From NCBI GenBank assembly GCA_963966275.1, contig CAWZYQ010000018.1, forward strand, positions 1 to 37,891: a stretch of 37,891 nt of DNA. The letters run 5' to 3'. Shown one piece after another: positions 15,750 through 25,800 of this stretch. Made by a program: the position numbers and the translations under genes. Each line of letters starts with the position of its first letter. Position 1 is the first letter of the stretch. The DNA is from UBA10427 sp003500135 (GTDB lineage Bacteria; Bacteroidota; Bacteroidia; Cytophagales; Cyclobacteriaceae). Below the pieces are notes generated by a model that was given only the letters and a program-made list of their open reading frames with translations, made no database searches and had not been told where the DNA came from.

Positions 15750-17483
15750 ATGCTAATTGAGATAAGGCCAAAACCAAAGCATAAAATTAATCCAGATATA
15801 TATAGCTCAGAAATGAGCATATATTTTACTGCAGAAGGCCCTGGCCAGTTTTCTTCGGGGGAGGATTTTATTAATTTCTATAGCCAACCGCCTGTTCTGC
15901 GCAAAAAGGGCAAATTATATGAGTGTTTAAAGGAATATACAATCCAACAGAATGACCTTGAGGTGTTAGAAAATGAGTTGTGTGGTTTCTCCGCGATGTT
16001 CAACAAACATCAATTCTCTCTGACCATGTTCTCAAGTAAGATGTCAAGACTAAGACTTTTTTACTGCATCAATTCTAATGGGCTGTTTATAAGCGAAGAT
16101 TTGAGAAGGCTTTTGCAATTTTCGAAGAAAGAGTTAAACCTTGAAATGGTCTATGGCATAATAAAGTTTGGGGAATTACCTGAAAAGGAGACTCTTATTA
16201 GAGATATAAACACCATTCCTTGCAGTCATTTTACCATCATAAATGACAAGAATATACGTGAAATACTGAACAACAATTTCTTGCCTCCCCTGAAACCATA
16301 TCACCACATTAAATACCCATGTGATGGAGGTTGTATATCTAAAACAAAAGACAAATTAGTTGAGATTTTATCTTTTTTGCATCAGAAAAATCCCTACCTA
16401 ATGGTTAGTGGAGGCATTGACTCTTCACTATTAAATTACTTGTACAATGAGATCACGGATAGCCCATACCCAGTAATATATTATGATTTTGATGAATCTG
16501 CAAGTGAACTTAGCTATGTCAAGAAATCACTGCAGGGCACAAAAGCTGAAATGATCCAAGTTAAGATGAGGTCGGGTAATCTGGTGAATGAGTTTCAAAA
16601 GTCAATTGAGAAGTTAGTTTACCCAGTATATGATAATGGTTCTGCATATACTGGTCAACTTTTCAATACTTCATTTGTAGATGGAAATCAAGACCTGACT
16701 TTTATTGATGGTACTGTTGCAGATAGCCTATATGGTGTTCGTGATTACTCCGTTCCTTTGGTAAAGGGGCAAAACCAGCATCCCATAAAATCATATATCA
16801 AGGAATTTATATTTGCCAAAATGTTGAAATATGGTTTTGAAAAGAACAAAACAGGCCCTAGAGACAGTTACTTGGATGATGAATTTTTGCAAGATCTTTT
16901 GTGGTATGCGGGGCCATATGCAAATCTTTGGTTTAGTAACGCAAAGCAGTATACTCAATCACTGGTCAACAAATATCGTTGGTATTATACTTTAATTGAT
17001 TCATCTAATAGGTCTGATTATTGGGCTAGATACACTGTTCAGAAGATGTTCCTATATGCAGCCAAACAGACAACAGTGAAAGCAATCGATATTCTTAGTC
17101 CCAATCAGGTTTACTTTCCATTTATGTTTACTACAGTAGTTGAAGATCAAGGTCATTACACCTGGGGTGAGAAATCAGAAAACGGTATAATAAAAGCTCC
17201 TCTAAAAAGAATACTAGAGGAGTATGCTACTAAAGAGTTTATATACAGAAAAAAAGTAGGGATGCAATCTCAAACCAGAAAATGGATAAACCTACCAAGT
17301 ATTAAGCCGTATTTTAGTGAACTAATTTCGCGGCCCGATGGGATTGCTTTTAAATTGATGGGAAGCGACTACAAAAAGCTCGTTAGGCAATTTAACGGAC
17401 CTAATCCTGATGAATATATTTTATCAATAACGTTGTCTATTTCAGTAATTCAAAAATGGATGGAAATGAACAACATAAACTGA
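15750..17483 (+). CDS. Asparagine-synthetase-like amide ligase lacking catalytic N-terminal Cys
   Basis: This 577-residue protein carries the PP-loop of the asparagine synthetase domain: MVSGGIDSSLLNY (218-230), then IDGTVADSLYG (319-329) where AsnB has the G-x-G-S/A-D-E motif. The first ~200 residues keep the outline of the glutaminase domain (RLFYCINSNGLFISEDLRRLL, INTIPCSHFTIIN) but start MLIE, so the Cys needed right after Met for glutamine hydrolysis is missing. It may therefore adenylate a carboxyl group and attack it with ammonia or another amine, as known for diverged relatives such as beta-lactam synthetase or lasso-peptide cyclase. In a glycan locus, amidation of a uronic acid or addition of an amino compound is plausible (inference). 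It sits tightly between two glycosyltransferase genes. Confidence 0.8.
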   Translation: MLIEIRPKPKHKINPDIYSSEMSIYFTAEGPGQFSSGEDFINFYSQPPVLRKKGKLYECLKEYTIQQNDLEVLENELCGFSAMFNKHQFSLTMFSSKMSRLRLFYCINSNGLFISEDLRRLLQFSKKELNLEMVYGIIKFGELPEKETLIRDINTIPCSHFTIINDKNIREILNNNFLPPLKPYHHIKYPCDGGCISKTKDKLVEILSFLHQKNPYLMVSGGIDSSLLNYLYNEITDSPYPVIYYDFDESASELSYVKKSLQGTKAEMIQVKMRSGNLVNEFQKSIEKLVYPVYDNGSAYTGQLFNTSFVDGNQDLTFIDGTVADSLYGVRDYSVPLVKGQNQHPIKSYIKEFIFAKMLKYGFEKNKTGPRDSYLDDEFLQDLLWYAGPYANLWFSNAKQYTQSLVNKYRWYYTLIDSSNRSDYWARYTVQKMFLYAAKQTTVKAIDILSPNQVYFPFMFTTVVEDQGHYTWGEKSENGIIKAPLKRILEEYATKEFIYRKKVGMQSQTRKWINLPSIKPYFSELISRPDGIAFKLMGSDYKKLVRQFNGPNPDEYILSITLSISVIQKWMEMNNIN

Positions 17484-17487
17484 CAGC

Positions 17488-18594
17488 ATGAATGTCTTGT
17501 ACCTTATAGACCCACATTCTATTCATGACCTTAATTGGATAACAAATATTAGTGCAGACTCAAAATGGTATGTACATCGTGAATGCCATAAGCCAAACCC
17601 AAACTTATCTTCAAAGGTTAAACTAATAACTTCAATCCCTGACTTTTCTATCCGGCACCCATTGCAGACGATAATGGCATTATGGAGATTATCAATAATT
17701 ATCAAGAATAATAATATTGATGTTTTTCATATTATGTATGCTGAGCCCAATGCGCTTTGGGCTCTTGTAAAAGTAATTTCAAATGTTAAATGTGTCATAA
17801 CAACCAGAGGCACTGATATTCTCCAAACTATACCTGGTCATTTTAGTCTAGCTAGTTTTCAAAACATCTATGTCCGGCGGTTATACAGTGCAGCATTTAG
17901 GGTCACAGATGCTTGCACCTGTACATCGCTGGAGCAGGTCTCTTCTATAAAAAGACTTTTTGGAAACATAAAAACTAAACTAGTGCGTACAGGTGTAGAT
18001 ATAGATGCTATCGATTCTTTAAAGGGAGGCGTATTACCCTCACAGCTGCAGGACTCACCATACATACTTTTTCCAAGAAGCATGAAGCCATTATACAACC
18101 ATGAATTGGCACTAAATGCAATATCAATGTTGCCTAAAGAAATAAGAAACGCTTTCCGGTTCGTTTTCGTTGATAGCACTAGTATTGACAAGTTGTATGT
18201 GGAAAAGGTTAAATCCTTGATGAGAAATATAGATGCGATATTTGAATTTATGCCAAGATTGACGCAAGAGCAATTGATACCAATCTATTTCAATAGTAGA
18301 TTAGTTGTACATACTCCCATTTCTGATGGTTCACCTGTATCTGCATTGGAGGCAATGTACTGTCAGGTCCCTGTACTACTGCCAAAGTTAGCATATGACA
18401 ATACGCTGTTTTCAAACTGTTTGTTTTATTCACCTAATGATGTTGTTTCTTTAGTAGATAAAATTACAGAAGAAATATCGCATCCGAATATTGAAAAGGT
18501 TATGAAGTCATATATTTCAGTTAAAAATATGGCAAATAGGGATTTGGAAATGCGGAAACTACAACAATTATATATAACATTAGTTTACGGCTAG
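17488..18594 (+). CDS. GT4-type glycosyltransferase
   Basis: This 368-residue protein has a GT-B fold. The N-terminal Rossmann part includes FHIMYAEPNALWALVKV and VITTRGTDIL (~110-120). The C-terminal donor-binding half includes PYILFPRSMKPLYNHELAL and the family motif PISDGSPVSALEAMYCQVPVLLP, where the E in SALEAM matches the ExxxxxxxE nucleotide-sugar site. It follows the amide-ligase gene by 4 bases and is read in the same operon. It is a soluble or peripheral retaining transferase; the sugar cannot be told. Confidence 0.9.
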   Translation: MNVLYLIDPHSIHDLNWITNISADSKWYVHRECHKPNPNLSSKVKLITSIPDFSIRHPLQTIMALWRLSIIIKNNNIDVFHIMYAEPNALWALVKVISNVKCVITTRGTDILQTIPGHFSLASFQNIYVRRLYSAAFRVTDACTCTSLEQVSSIKRLFGNIKTKLVRTGVDIDAIDSLKGGVLPSQLQDSPYILFPRSMKPLYNHELALNAISMLPKEIRNAFRFVFVDSTSIDKLYVEKVKSLMRNIDAIFEFMPRLTQEQLIPIYFNSRLVVHTPISDGSPVSALEAMYCQVPVLLPKLAYDNTLFSNCLFYSPNDVVSLVDKITEEISHPNIEKVMKSYISVKNMANRDLEMRKLQQLYITLVYG

Positions 18595-18632
18595 CTACGA
18601 TTTACTTTATATTAAGTAGCAAACTAGACTCT

Positions 18633-19733
18633 ATGGAATTGAGTGGAAAAAATATCCTGCTTATTTCTCCCGAATCCTGGGGTCAAAATCATGTTTCTAA
18701 ACATCACTATGCTACCGAATTATCAAAAAATAATAAAATATATTTTTTAAATCCGCCATCTTCAAAAAACAATATCCTTCAACTTAATGAAGGCTTAACT
18801 ATCATTGATTATAAACCTTTGATTAGAGGAATTAATAGATTGCCTTCTTTTTTTAGAAAAATATTTAGTAAGCTAGAAATCAATCGCTTAATAAAGAGTT
18901 TGCCCTATAAGATCGATATCGTTTGGTCTTTTGATCCTTTTCGTTTTCAGTATTTAAAGCTTTTTAATGCGGGTTTTACAATCTATCATCCGGTTGATAT
19001 CCACAAAACGCCACTGGAAAAAATTTGTATTGAAAGTTCAGATATTGTTTTTAGCTCCACAACAATAATATTGGAAAAATACATGAGTCTTAAAAAACCA
19101 ATGTTTTCAATCGGGCATGGCATATCTAACCATTTTTTTTCAAAAAAAAAGGTTGACGTTCCTGAAATAAACAATGGTAGAATAAAGGTTGCCATGATGG
19201 GTAATCTATCCAGGAAAATCGATTATGAGGTACTATATAAAACCATAAACAATCATCCTAATATCAATTTTTACTTTATAGGACCAAAAGGCGAAAGTAA
19301 TTTGTCCCAGATGCCAATCAAAAGTGAATATCTAGACAAATTAGGTCAGGTTAATAATACCTACTTTTTAGGATCCAAACCAGTAAATGCACTTCCAATA
19401 ATATTGTCCAAGATGGATATGTTTGTGATGCTTTATAAAAAAGACGAAAATCCAGCGACTCTGGCTAATCCACATAAAGTATTAGAGTTTTTTTCAACAG
19501 GCAAAGTTTTGGTTTCAAATCAATTGTCAGATTACATAACCAACTCACATTTGATTGAGATGGTAGAATATAACGAAGAATTTCCACAAAAATTCAATGA
19601 AGTCGTACAAAACCTGGATTATTATAATAGCCCCGAAAAACAAGCAGCAAGAATAGATTTTGCTGAAGCGAACACATACGACAAGAAAATTCGACAAATC
19701 GAAGAGTTGATTCAAAAGCATGTCCGAAAATAG
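18633..19733 (+). CDS. Glycosyltransferase, GT-B fold (GT1/GT4-like)
   Basis: This 366-residue protein begins with ILLISPESWGQNHVSKHHYATELSKN (~7-32), as in a subgroup of bacterial GT-B transferases that includes TuaH-like proteins. IYHPVDIHKTPLEK and IVFSSTTIILEKY mark the end of the N-terminal domain. VAMMGNLSRKIDYEVLY and NPHKVLEFFSTGKVLVS form the donor-binding half. A T8-C-A9 run at 19133-19150 (encoding FFSKKK) lies in the linker and could slip. It overlaps the next gene by 14 bases. Substrate is unknown. Confidence 0.85.
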   Translation: MELSGKNILLISPESWGQNHVSKHHYATELSKNNKIYFLNPPSSKNNILQLNEGLTIIDYKPLIRGINRLPSFFRKIFSKLEINRLIKSLPYKIDIVWSFDPFRFQYLKLFNAGFTIYHPVDIHKTPLEKICIESSDIVFSSTTIILEKYMSLKKPMFSIGHGISNHFFSKKKVDVPEINNGRIKVAMMGNLSRKIDYEVLYKTINNHPNINFYFIGPKGESNLSQMPIKSEYLDKLGQVNNTYFLGSKPVNALPIILSKMDMFVMLYKKDENPATLANPHKVLEFFSTGKVLVSNQLSDYITNSHLIEMVEYNEEFPQKFNEVVQNLDYYNSPEKQAARIDFAEANTYDKKIRQIEELIQKHVRK

Positions 19734-20538
19734 TCTCGTAAGTATAATCATGCCGGCCTATAATGCGGCTCCATATATTGAAGAAGCCATTCAATCAGCA
19801 ATTAATCAAAGCCATCGAAATTTTGAATTGCTAATCATAAATGATGGAAGTACGGATAACACAAAAGATATTATCCAATTATTTAAAGACCCTCGGGTTA
19901 AATATTTCTCACAGCAAAATAAAGGCGTTTCGTATGCCAGGAATGTTGGCTTAAAGGTCATGAAAGGTGATTTTTTCTGCTTTCTAGATGCTGATGATGT
20001 ATTGCCACAAAGAAGTCTTGAAAGTCGTTTATCTGTTTTTAGATCAGATGAAAACATTAAATTCGTAGATGGTAAAGTATTAATAAAAAACAAGTACTTA
20101 ACAAAGATCATAAAGAGTTGGGAGCCAAAGTTTCAAGGGCCACCTTTAGAAGAACTTTTAATGCTATCGGGTAAAAATTTTCTTGGAAATACCTGGATGA
20201 TTAGATGGCATAAGGATCAACTTTATTGGTTTAAAGAAGGGCTTTCACATAGTGAAGATCTACTTTTTTACATTAATTTGGCAAAAAGAGGAGGGCTTTA
20301 TGCTTACACAAATGAAATAGTTTTAATTTATCGCCAGGGACATCAATCAGCAATGACAGATTTAAAAGGTCTGGAAAAGGGTTATCGTTCAGTTTATCAG
20401 GAAGTTTGTAATATGCCCGAAATATCTAAAACCTTAAGAACTAAATACCTCAAAAAGGCAAAAAGCATTATGTTCAAGTCTTATTTCAGCGCCTTCCAAG
20501 TTAAACTTGGTTTAAAAACTTTGATTTCAAAATGGTAG
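19720..20538 (+). CDS. Family 2 glycosyltransferase
   Basis: This 272-residue GT2 protein opens with VSIIMPAYNAAPYIEEAIQSAI (6-27). It continues with LLIINDGSTDNTKDI and FFCFLDADDVLPQRSLESRL (DxD-type site), and SHSEDLLFYINLAKRGG contains the ED pair expected of the catalytic base region. It is the last gene of the main plus-strand glycan operon, starting inside the previous gene. It ends one base before the stop of the convergent methyltransferase gene, leaving no room for a separate terminator. It resembles the GT2 at 14793 in its first motif but differs elsewhere, so a recent duplication is not evident. Confidence 0.92.
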   Translation: MSENSLVSIIMPAYNAAPYIEEAIQSAINQSHRNFELLIINDGSTDNTKDIIQLFKDPRVKYFSQQNKGVSYARNVGLKVMKGDFFCFLDADDVLPQRSLESRLSVFRSDENIKFVDGKVLIKNKYLTKIIKSWEPKFQGPPLEELLMLSGKNFLGNTWMIRWHKDQLYWFKEGLSHSEDLLFYINLAKRGGLYAYTNEIVLIYRQGHQSAMTDLKGLEKGYRSVYQEVCNMPEISKTLRTKYLKKAKSIMFKSYFSAFQVKLGLKTLISKW

Positions 20539-20539
20539 A

Positions 20540-21460
20540 TTAGTTTTTTGAAAGCCATATTACCAATTGCATACCAGAATTAGTTGCCTTCATTATTCTC
20601 CTAAGAGGGAAATCAAAAACTTTAGGCAAATAGGTTTGACAAACCCAATATCCTGAGTCAACAATAGTATAATCATTAATTTTTGAATTTTTCTCAAATG
20701 ACTTTAGTGAAAATTCATAAAGATGATAAGGTTCATGCATAGGACTTAAATTACCTACATAATCCATTCCCCTGAAGGAATATAAAGAATTAATTAATTT
20801 ATGTATGAGCCATTTACTGTGTGGCACTTCAATATGAATGATACCACCGGGTTTTAACCAATTCAAAGCTTTTTCAATTGCCAGAGAGGGGTCATATAAA
20901 TGTTCAAGTACCACACCAAAAGATATGAAGTCAAATAAGTTTTCAGGAAAATCAGCGTCTTCAACTGACATGTTAAGTAATCTTTCCTCACTAATTTTCA
21001 ATTTTTGAATAGCTTTGTTATAAAAAGTTATTGAGGGTTCTAAACCATAGGTATCAAATCCATTTTTTTCGTAAATAACCATTGCCTTACCAAGGCCGGC
21101 TCCAATATCCAGAGCTTTCATACCGGCTTTTATCTTTTTTAATTTGTTGAGCCAGTCCATCTCGTTTTTCAAATAATTATCATCAACTTTAAAATATTCC
21201 GGTTTCCAATACGACTCCGGAGGTACCCCATAATGGTCCTGGATGCTTTCAGGTATGGGCATAGGGTTGGAAAAAATCAGCCCACAATTATTGCATTTTA
21301 CTACAGTTGTAGATATTCCAATTTTATTTTGTGGATTTTTTCCTTGGGAACAATTCATTCTTTTCCCCAATATTTTAAAATTACTTGAATCAGTACGACA
21401 AAAGTTACACTTATTAATAACTTTAAACTTGTAGGTAAAATCAGTTTTCATTAAAGACAA
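20540..21460 (-). CDS. SAM-dependent methyltransferase with N-terminal zinc finger
   Basis: This 306-residue protein has two CxxC pairs near the N-terminus (CNFC at ~18-21 and CNNC at ~56-59) likely to bind zinc. A class I methyltransferase domain follows: ALDIGAGLGKAM (motif I), TYGLEPS, then FDFISFGVVLEHLYDPSLAI and LKPGGIIHIEVPHS. Proteins of this layout are common in sugar biosynthesis and glycan loci, where they methylate deoxysugars or sugar C or O positions. It is the only minus-strand gene in the cluster. It converges on the GT2 gene and diverges from the next GT with only 11 bases between starts. Its promoter must lie within the neighbouring gene or overlap it. Confidence 0.88.
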   Translation of the reverse strand: MSLMKTDFTYKFKVINKCNFCRTDSSNFKILGKRMNCSQGKNPQNKIGISTTVVKCNNCGLIFSNPMPIPESIQDHYGVPPESYWKPEYFKVDDNYLKNEMDWLNKLKKIKAGMKALDIGAGLGKAMVIYEKNGFDTYGLEPSITFYNKAIQKLKISEERLLNMSVEDADFPENLFDFISFGVVLEHLYDPSLAIEKALNWLKPGGIIHIEVPHSKWLIHKLINSLYSFRGMDYVGNLSPMHEPYHLYEFSLKSFEKNSKINDYTIVDSGYWVCQTYLPKVFDFPLRRIMKATNSGMQLVIWLSKN

Positions 21461-21471
21461 TTTAAAATTAA

Positions 21472-22665
21472 ATGAACATCCTTTTCATCGGTTATTGGTC
21501 TTTAAATGATGGGCTTACCCAATCCACCATTATGCCACATCTTCAGGCCTTGGCCGAAATGGATCAGGTTGACCAGCTAATATTCACCAGCATCGAAAGA
21601 GAAGAATACATTGAACCCGTAAATTTAAATCATTCAAAACTCCTGCACATTCCTTTACATTCCAAAAACCTTAAACCGAATATACTAAACAAATGGTACG
21701 ATTTTTACCTTTTTCCCAAACGGCTTGTAGAAATATGCAAGCAATATAAAATTGATCATATGATCTGCCGTGGTGCGCCTGCCGGTGCTTTGGGTTATCT
21801 GGTATTTAAGAAAACCAGCATTCCGTTTTCTGTAGAATCTTTTGAGCCTCATGCCCAATATATGCTGGATTCGGATACCTGGTCTTCTTTTGATCCACGG
21901 TATATTATGCAGAAATATTGGGAAAAGCAGATCCAAAAGCATGCGGCATTCCTGCTGCCTGTTGCCAATAATTATCGCCAAAAACTGATCCAACAAAACA
22001 TTCAAGAAGAAAAAATATTGTTGCAGCCCTGCGAAGTTCAGCTTTCCAAATTTACAATTGACCAGAAAAATGGAATTGAGGTCCGAAGACAGTTAAATAT
22101 TTCTGAGAAAGAAGTGGTTGGCATTTACGTCGGTAAATTTGGTGATATTTATTGGAAAAGTGAGGCGTTTATGCTGTTCAAAAAAGCAGAAGAATATTTC
22201 GGGAAGAATTTTAAGCTGATCATTCTTACCCCGCAAAACGCTGAATGGATCAAAAAACAATTAGAATTTTTCAATATCCCACTTGAGTCTGCAAAAGTAT
22301 TTAAGGCTTCACCGGAAGAGGTACCGAACTTTCTGAATGCTGCCAATTTCGCTTTTTCTCTGTATCGACCCGGACATTCAAAAAAGTATCTCAGTCCCAT
22401 CAAAAACGGCGAGTACTGGGCATGTGGATTGCCGGTTATTATTCCGGATGGGATAGGGGACGACAGTCAAATATTAAAAGAAACAGGGCTGGGGGTCGTG
22501 ATGGAAGATATTGACCAACCGGAAAAATATTTTCCCCAACTCGAAAAACTTATTCAAGCCAATAAGAAAGAGGAAATACGACAAATGGCCATTAAATACC
22601 GAAACCCCAATCGCACCAAAGAGGTGTATCAGGAGGTTATTCATATATTATCCGGGCATTGCTGA
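21472..22665 (+). CDS. GT4-type glycosyltransferase
   Basis: This 397-residue GT-B transferase shows MNILFIGYWSLNDGLTQSTI at the start, ICRGAPAGALGYLVF and FSVESFEPHAQYMLDS in the N-terminal half. The donor half contains VVGIYVGKFGDIYW, KLIILTPQNAEWI, VFKASPEEVPNFLNAANFAFS and KNGEYWACGLPVII, equivalent to the GT4 E-x7-E region. Its DNA has more GC than the preceding transferase genes and resembles the housekeeping flank. It may therefore be older than, or independent of, the AT-rich operon. It is divergent from the methyltransferase gene and is followed by a 146-base gap. Confidence 0.88.
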   Translation: MNILFIGYWSLNDGLTQSTIMPHLQALAEMDQVDQLIFTSIEREEYIEPVNLNHSKLLHIPLHSKNLKPNILNKWYDFYLFPKRLVEICKQYKIDHMICRGAPAGALGYLVFKKTSIPFSVESFEPHAQYMLDSDTWSSFDPRYIMQKYWEKQIQKHAAFLLPVANNYRQKLIQQNIQEEKILLQPCEVQLSKFTIDQKNGIEVRRQLNISEKEVVGIYVGKFGDIYWKSEAFMLFKKAEEYFGKNFKLIILTPQNAEWIKKQLEFFNIPLESAKVFKASPEEVPNFLNAANFAFSLYRPGHSKKYLSPIKNGEYWACGLPVIIPDGIGDDSQILKETGLGVVMEDIDQPEKYFPQLEKLIQANKKEEIRQMAIKYRNPNRTKEVYQEVIHILSGHC

Positions 22666-22811
22666 CGTTGAAAATTCATTTTAAATACCTTTTATTGTAA
22701 TTCAATCACATTACAGTCATGCCTTTATTTTCTGCTTTTTATCATGGGTTGAGTTAATAAGATTTGTCCTACATTTTAGAATTTTAGAAATAGAAATTAT
22801 AATTTCGTGAC

Positions 22812-25800
22812 ATGGGTTTTATTTGGGATTTTATTGCAAAAAATTCTACGGACGCTAGTCTTGTGCGGGCCAATGAATTGCTAAGGAACAGCATGGTCCG
22901 CGAATTTCATTTCTATGAAAATACCGGGAAGATTACTGCCAAAGTACTTGGAAATCGACTGTATACTGTTGAAATCACTTTCTCGGGCAAAAAAAAGATA
23001 TCTACTTCATGCGACTGTCCTTACAGTTACAAAGGGGTTTGTAAGCACATCATTGCTGTTTTATTAAAATTTCAAGAAGACTTCGGAGATAGGAAAACGT
23101 CTGATTTACGTCAACCTCCAGTCATTGCTGATTTTCGCCATCTTACCAAAGATCGTATAAAAGAAATAAGTTCTGATGAACTTAATGATCCCTTTGTAAA
23201 AATCCTTAGTCAGAATGTTAGCTTAAAGTCATACAATGACAGCGATGTTGCCGAGTTTTTTATCCACGATTACGAATACCCCTACAATAAACATTTGGTT
23301 CGTTGCCGCTATAGCCCAAAAGGCATGAAGCTGGATTGCACTTGCAAAAGTAAAATGACCTTTTGTAGACACATAAAAGCATTACTATTATTTGGTATCG
23401 AAGTACAACAAAACCCAGGTTTTTTCAATTTTCTTGATCCAGAAATCAGAAATGAAAAGAAGTTGAACTATGGCAAAAAGTTTGGTCTTACTGAGAAGGA
23501 AGAAGCAATAAATCATATTAAGGTAATTGGGCATCAGGGAAACCTCGTGTTCCAATTCTCCGATTTCTACCAGGGACTATTGCCAATTGAAGATGAGTTG
23601 TTCCAGAAAACCAAGGAAGAAATTTTTAGATTTGAAAACGATCGTTTATCACCTGAGAAATTATTGCCGGAGCCGATTGGAGGCCCTGATGAATCAAAAT
23701 CGGGATTTGGATTGGCGCTAACCTTTAACTGGGAAGGGAACACCCTGCTATCGATTGATTGCTTTACGGCCAAGTTAAATAAAAATGGGGATCGACTGAT
23801 ATCAAATTTCAATAGAGTGGCGCCAGAGAATTTCGTTGATTACTATGGTACGCAAAAAAAGTTGGTAGAACTAACCAACCAGGCCAAAACGCGGAAGCAA
23901 AATGGTTATATACTTAAGCCGGACCATGAGCTTCAACCAGTACTTCGTGAGCTATTTTCGAATTTAGAAAAAAATACGTTTACTTATTTTCAGGTCGGTT
24001 CAGACTGGCATGATGATGGCAACATAAAAATCAAAAGGGGTAATCTCAATCAGGTTCAACTCAATAATAGATTTTATAAAATTGAATACGAATTAAGCAA
24101 AGATGACAAGTTTGTATCATTGGTCCCGGTAATTGTGCTTGACGGTGAACGGATAGTTTTCGATCTTACTAAGTCAAAATCACAGCCGAAGCTACCACTG
24201 TTTTTTGAGCGCCGCGACGGTCTATATCTCGCGCAGGACATTACAACCCTGGTTATGATGGAGGAATTGCTAATACAGCCAGTGAAAAAAATGAGGGTCA
24301 CTCACACCGAAATGTTTATTAAAGACTTTGTGACGCCCCTAAGTGAAAATTTCTTAATTAAGGAAACCAATAAAGGTTCGATGATAAAACAATTGAATAT
24401 GGCGCCTATTAAAAAGAAGCTTTATATATCAGGTTTGGGCCAGTTTGTATTGTTCAGGCCCTTTGTCAAATATGGAGAAGAAATGGAGGTGAATATATTG
24501 AAAAAGGGTAACCGCGTTTTTTATAATAATGACGAAATGAATGTTGTCGAGCGCGATGAGCAATATGAATTGGAAATGCATAATTTGGTAAGGGAATTAC
24601 ATCCTAAATTCAAAAAGCAATTTCCAGAAGATTTTTATCATCTCAAGGTGAATGAAATGATGGAAGATGAATGGTTTTTTGATGCGTTCGAAAAACTGAA
24701 TGATAGGGGAATTGAGGTGCTGGGGCTCAATGAATTGGAACACTTTAAGTATAATCCCTACAAAGCAAAAATTCAAACCAGCATATCCTCGGGGCAGGAT
24801 TGGTTTGATGTGCATATCGATGTCAAATTTGGAGATCTTACCGTAAGCTTAAATGAGGTCAAGAGAGCAGTTTTGAAGCAAAACCGATATGTAAAGCTGA
24901 GTGATGGTAGTATGGGTATTCTGCCTTCAGAGTGGCTTAAGAGATTTTCAAAAATGTTCAGGCACGGTGATGTGAAAGGTCAAGACCTGAAGATCAGCTC
25001 CCAAAAGTTCCTTATAATTGAAGAACTTTTTGACAATATCGATAATGAAGAGGTGCATAAGGCGCTCCTGGAGAAAAAGCGGAAGTTGAAGTCGTTTAAA
25101 TCGATCAGTAAGGTAAAAGTTCCGCAAACTATCAGGGCAGAATTGAGGCATTATCAAAAGGAGGGGGTCAATTGGCTTAATTTCCTTCACCAATTTGGGT
25201 GGGGAGGCATTTTAGCAGATGATATGGGGCTTGGTAAAACCCTTCAAATACTTACCTTCCTGTCAATCCGTAAAAGTAAAACGCCGAGCCTGATCGTAGT
25301 GCCCACGACGCTCATGTTTAACTGGGAAAACGAAATCGAGAAATTCTGCCCTTCCTTGCCCGCCTATTTTCATTATGGCCCGAATAGGGGACAAAACAAA
25401 AAAGTTTTTAAAGGAAATGATGTGATCATTACTACTTATGGTATGGTGGCAAATGATATCGAATGGCTCAAAGAAATAACCTTCAATTATGTGATCATTG
25501 ACGAATCCCAAGCCATTAAAAATCCGCAGTCGCTACGATTTAAATCGGTATGCCTGTTGAAAGCCAAAAACAAAATTGCCATGACAGGTACGCCGATTGA
25601 AAATAATACCTTTGACCTGTATGCCCAGATGCATTTTGTAAATCCGGGACTTCTTGGCAACATGAAGTCTTTCAAGGACCAGTTCAGCCAACCTATTGAC
25701 CGGGATGGTAACGGGCAGGTTGCCGGAGAATTACGTAAAATGATCAGTCCATTTCTGATCAGACGGACAAAAGAACAGGTAGCCAAGGAATTGCCTCCCA

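Noticed and set aside
8912..22665. Mobile element or phage origin of the glycan locus
   Set aside because: No transposase, integrase, terminal repeat or tRNA boundary was found, so transfer is suggested only by composition.
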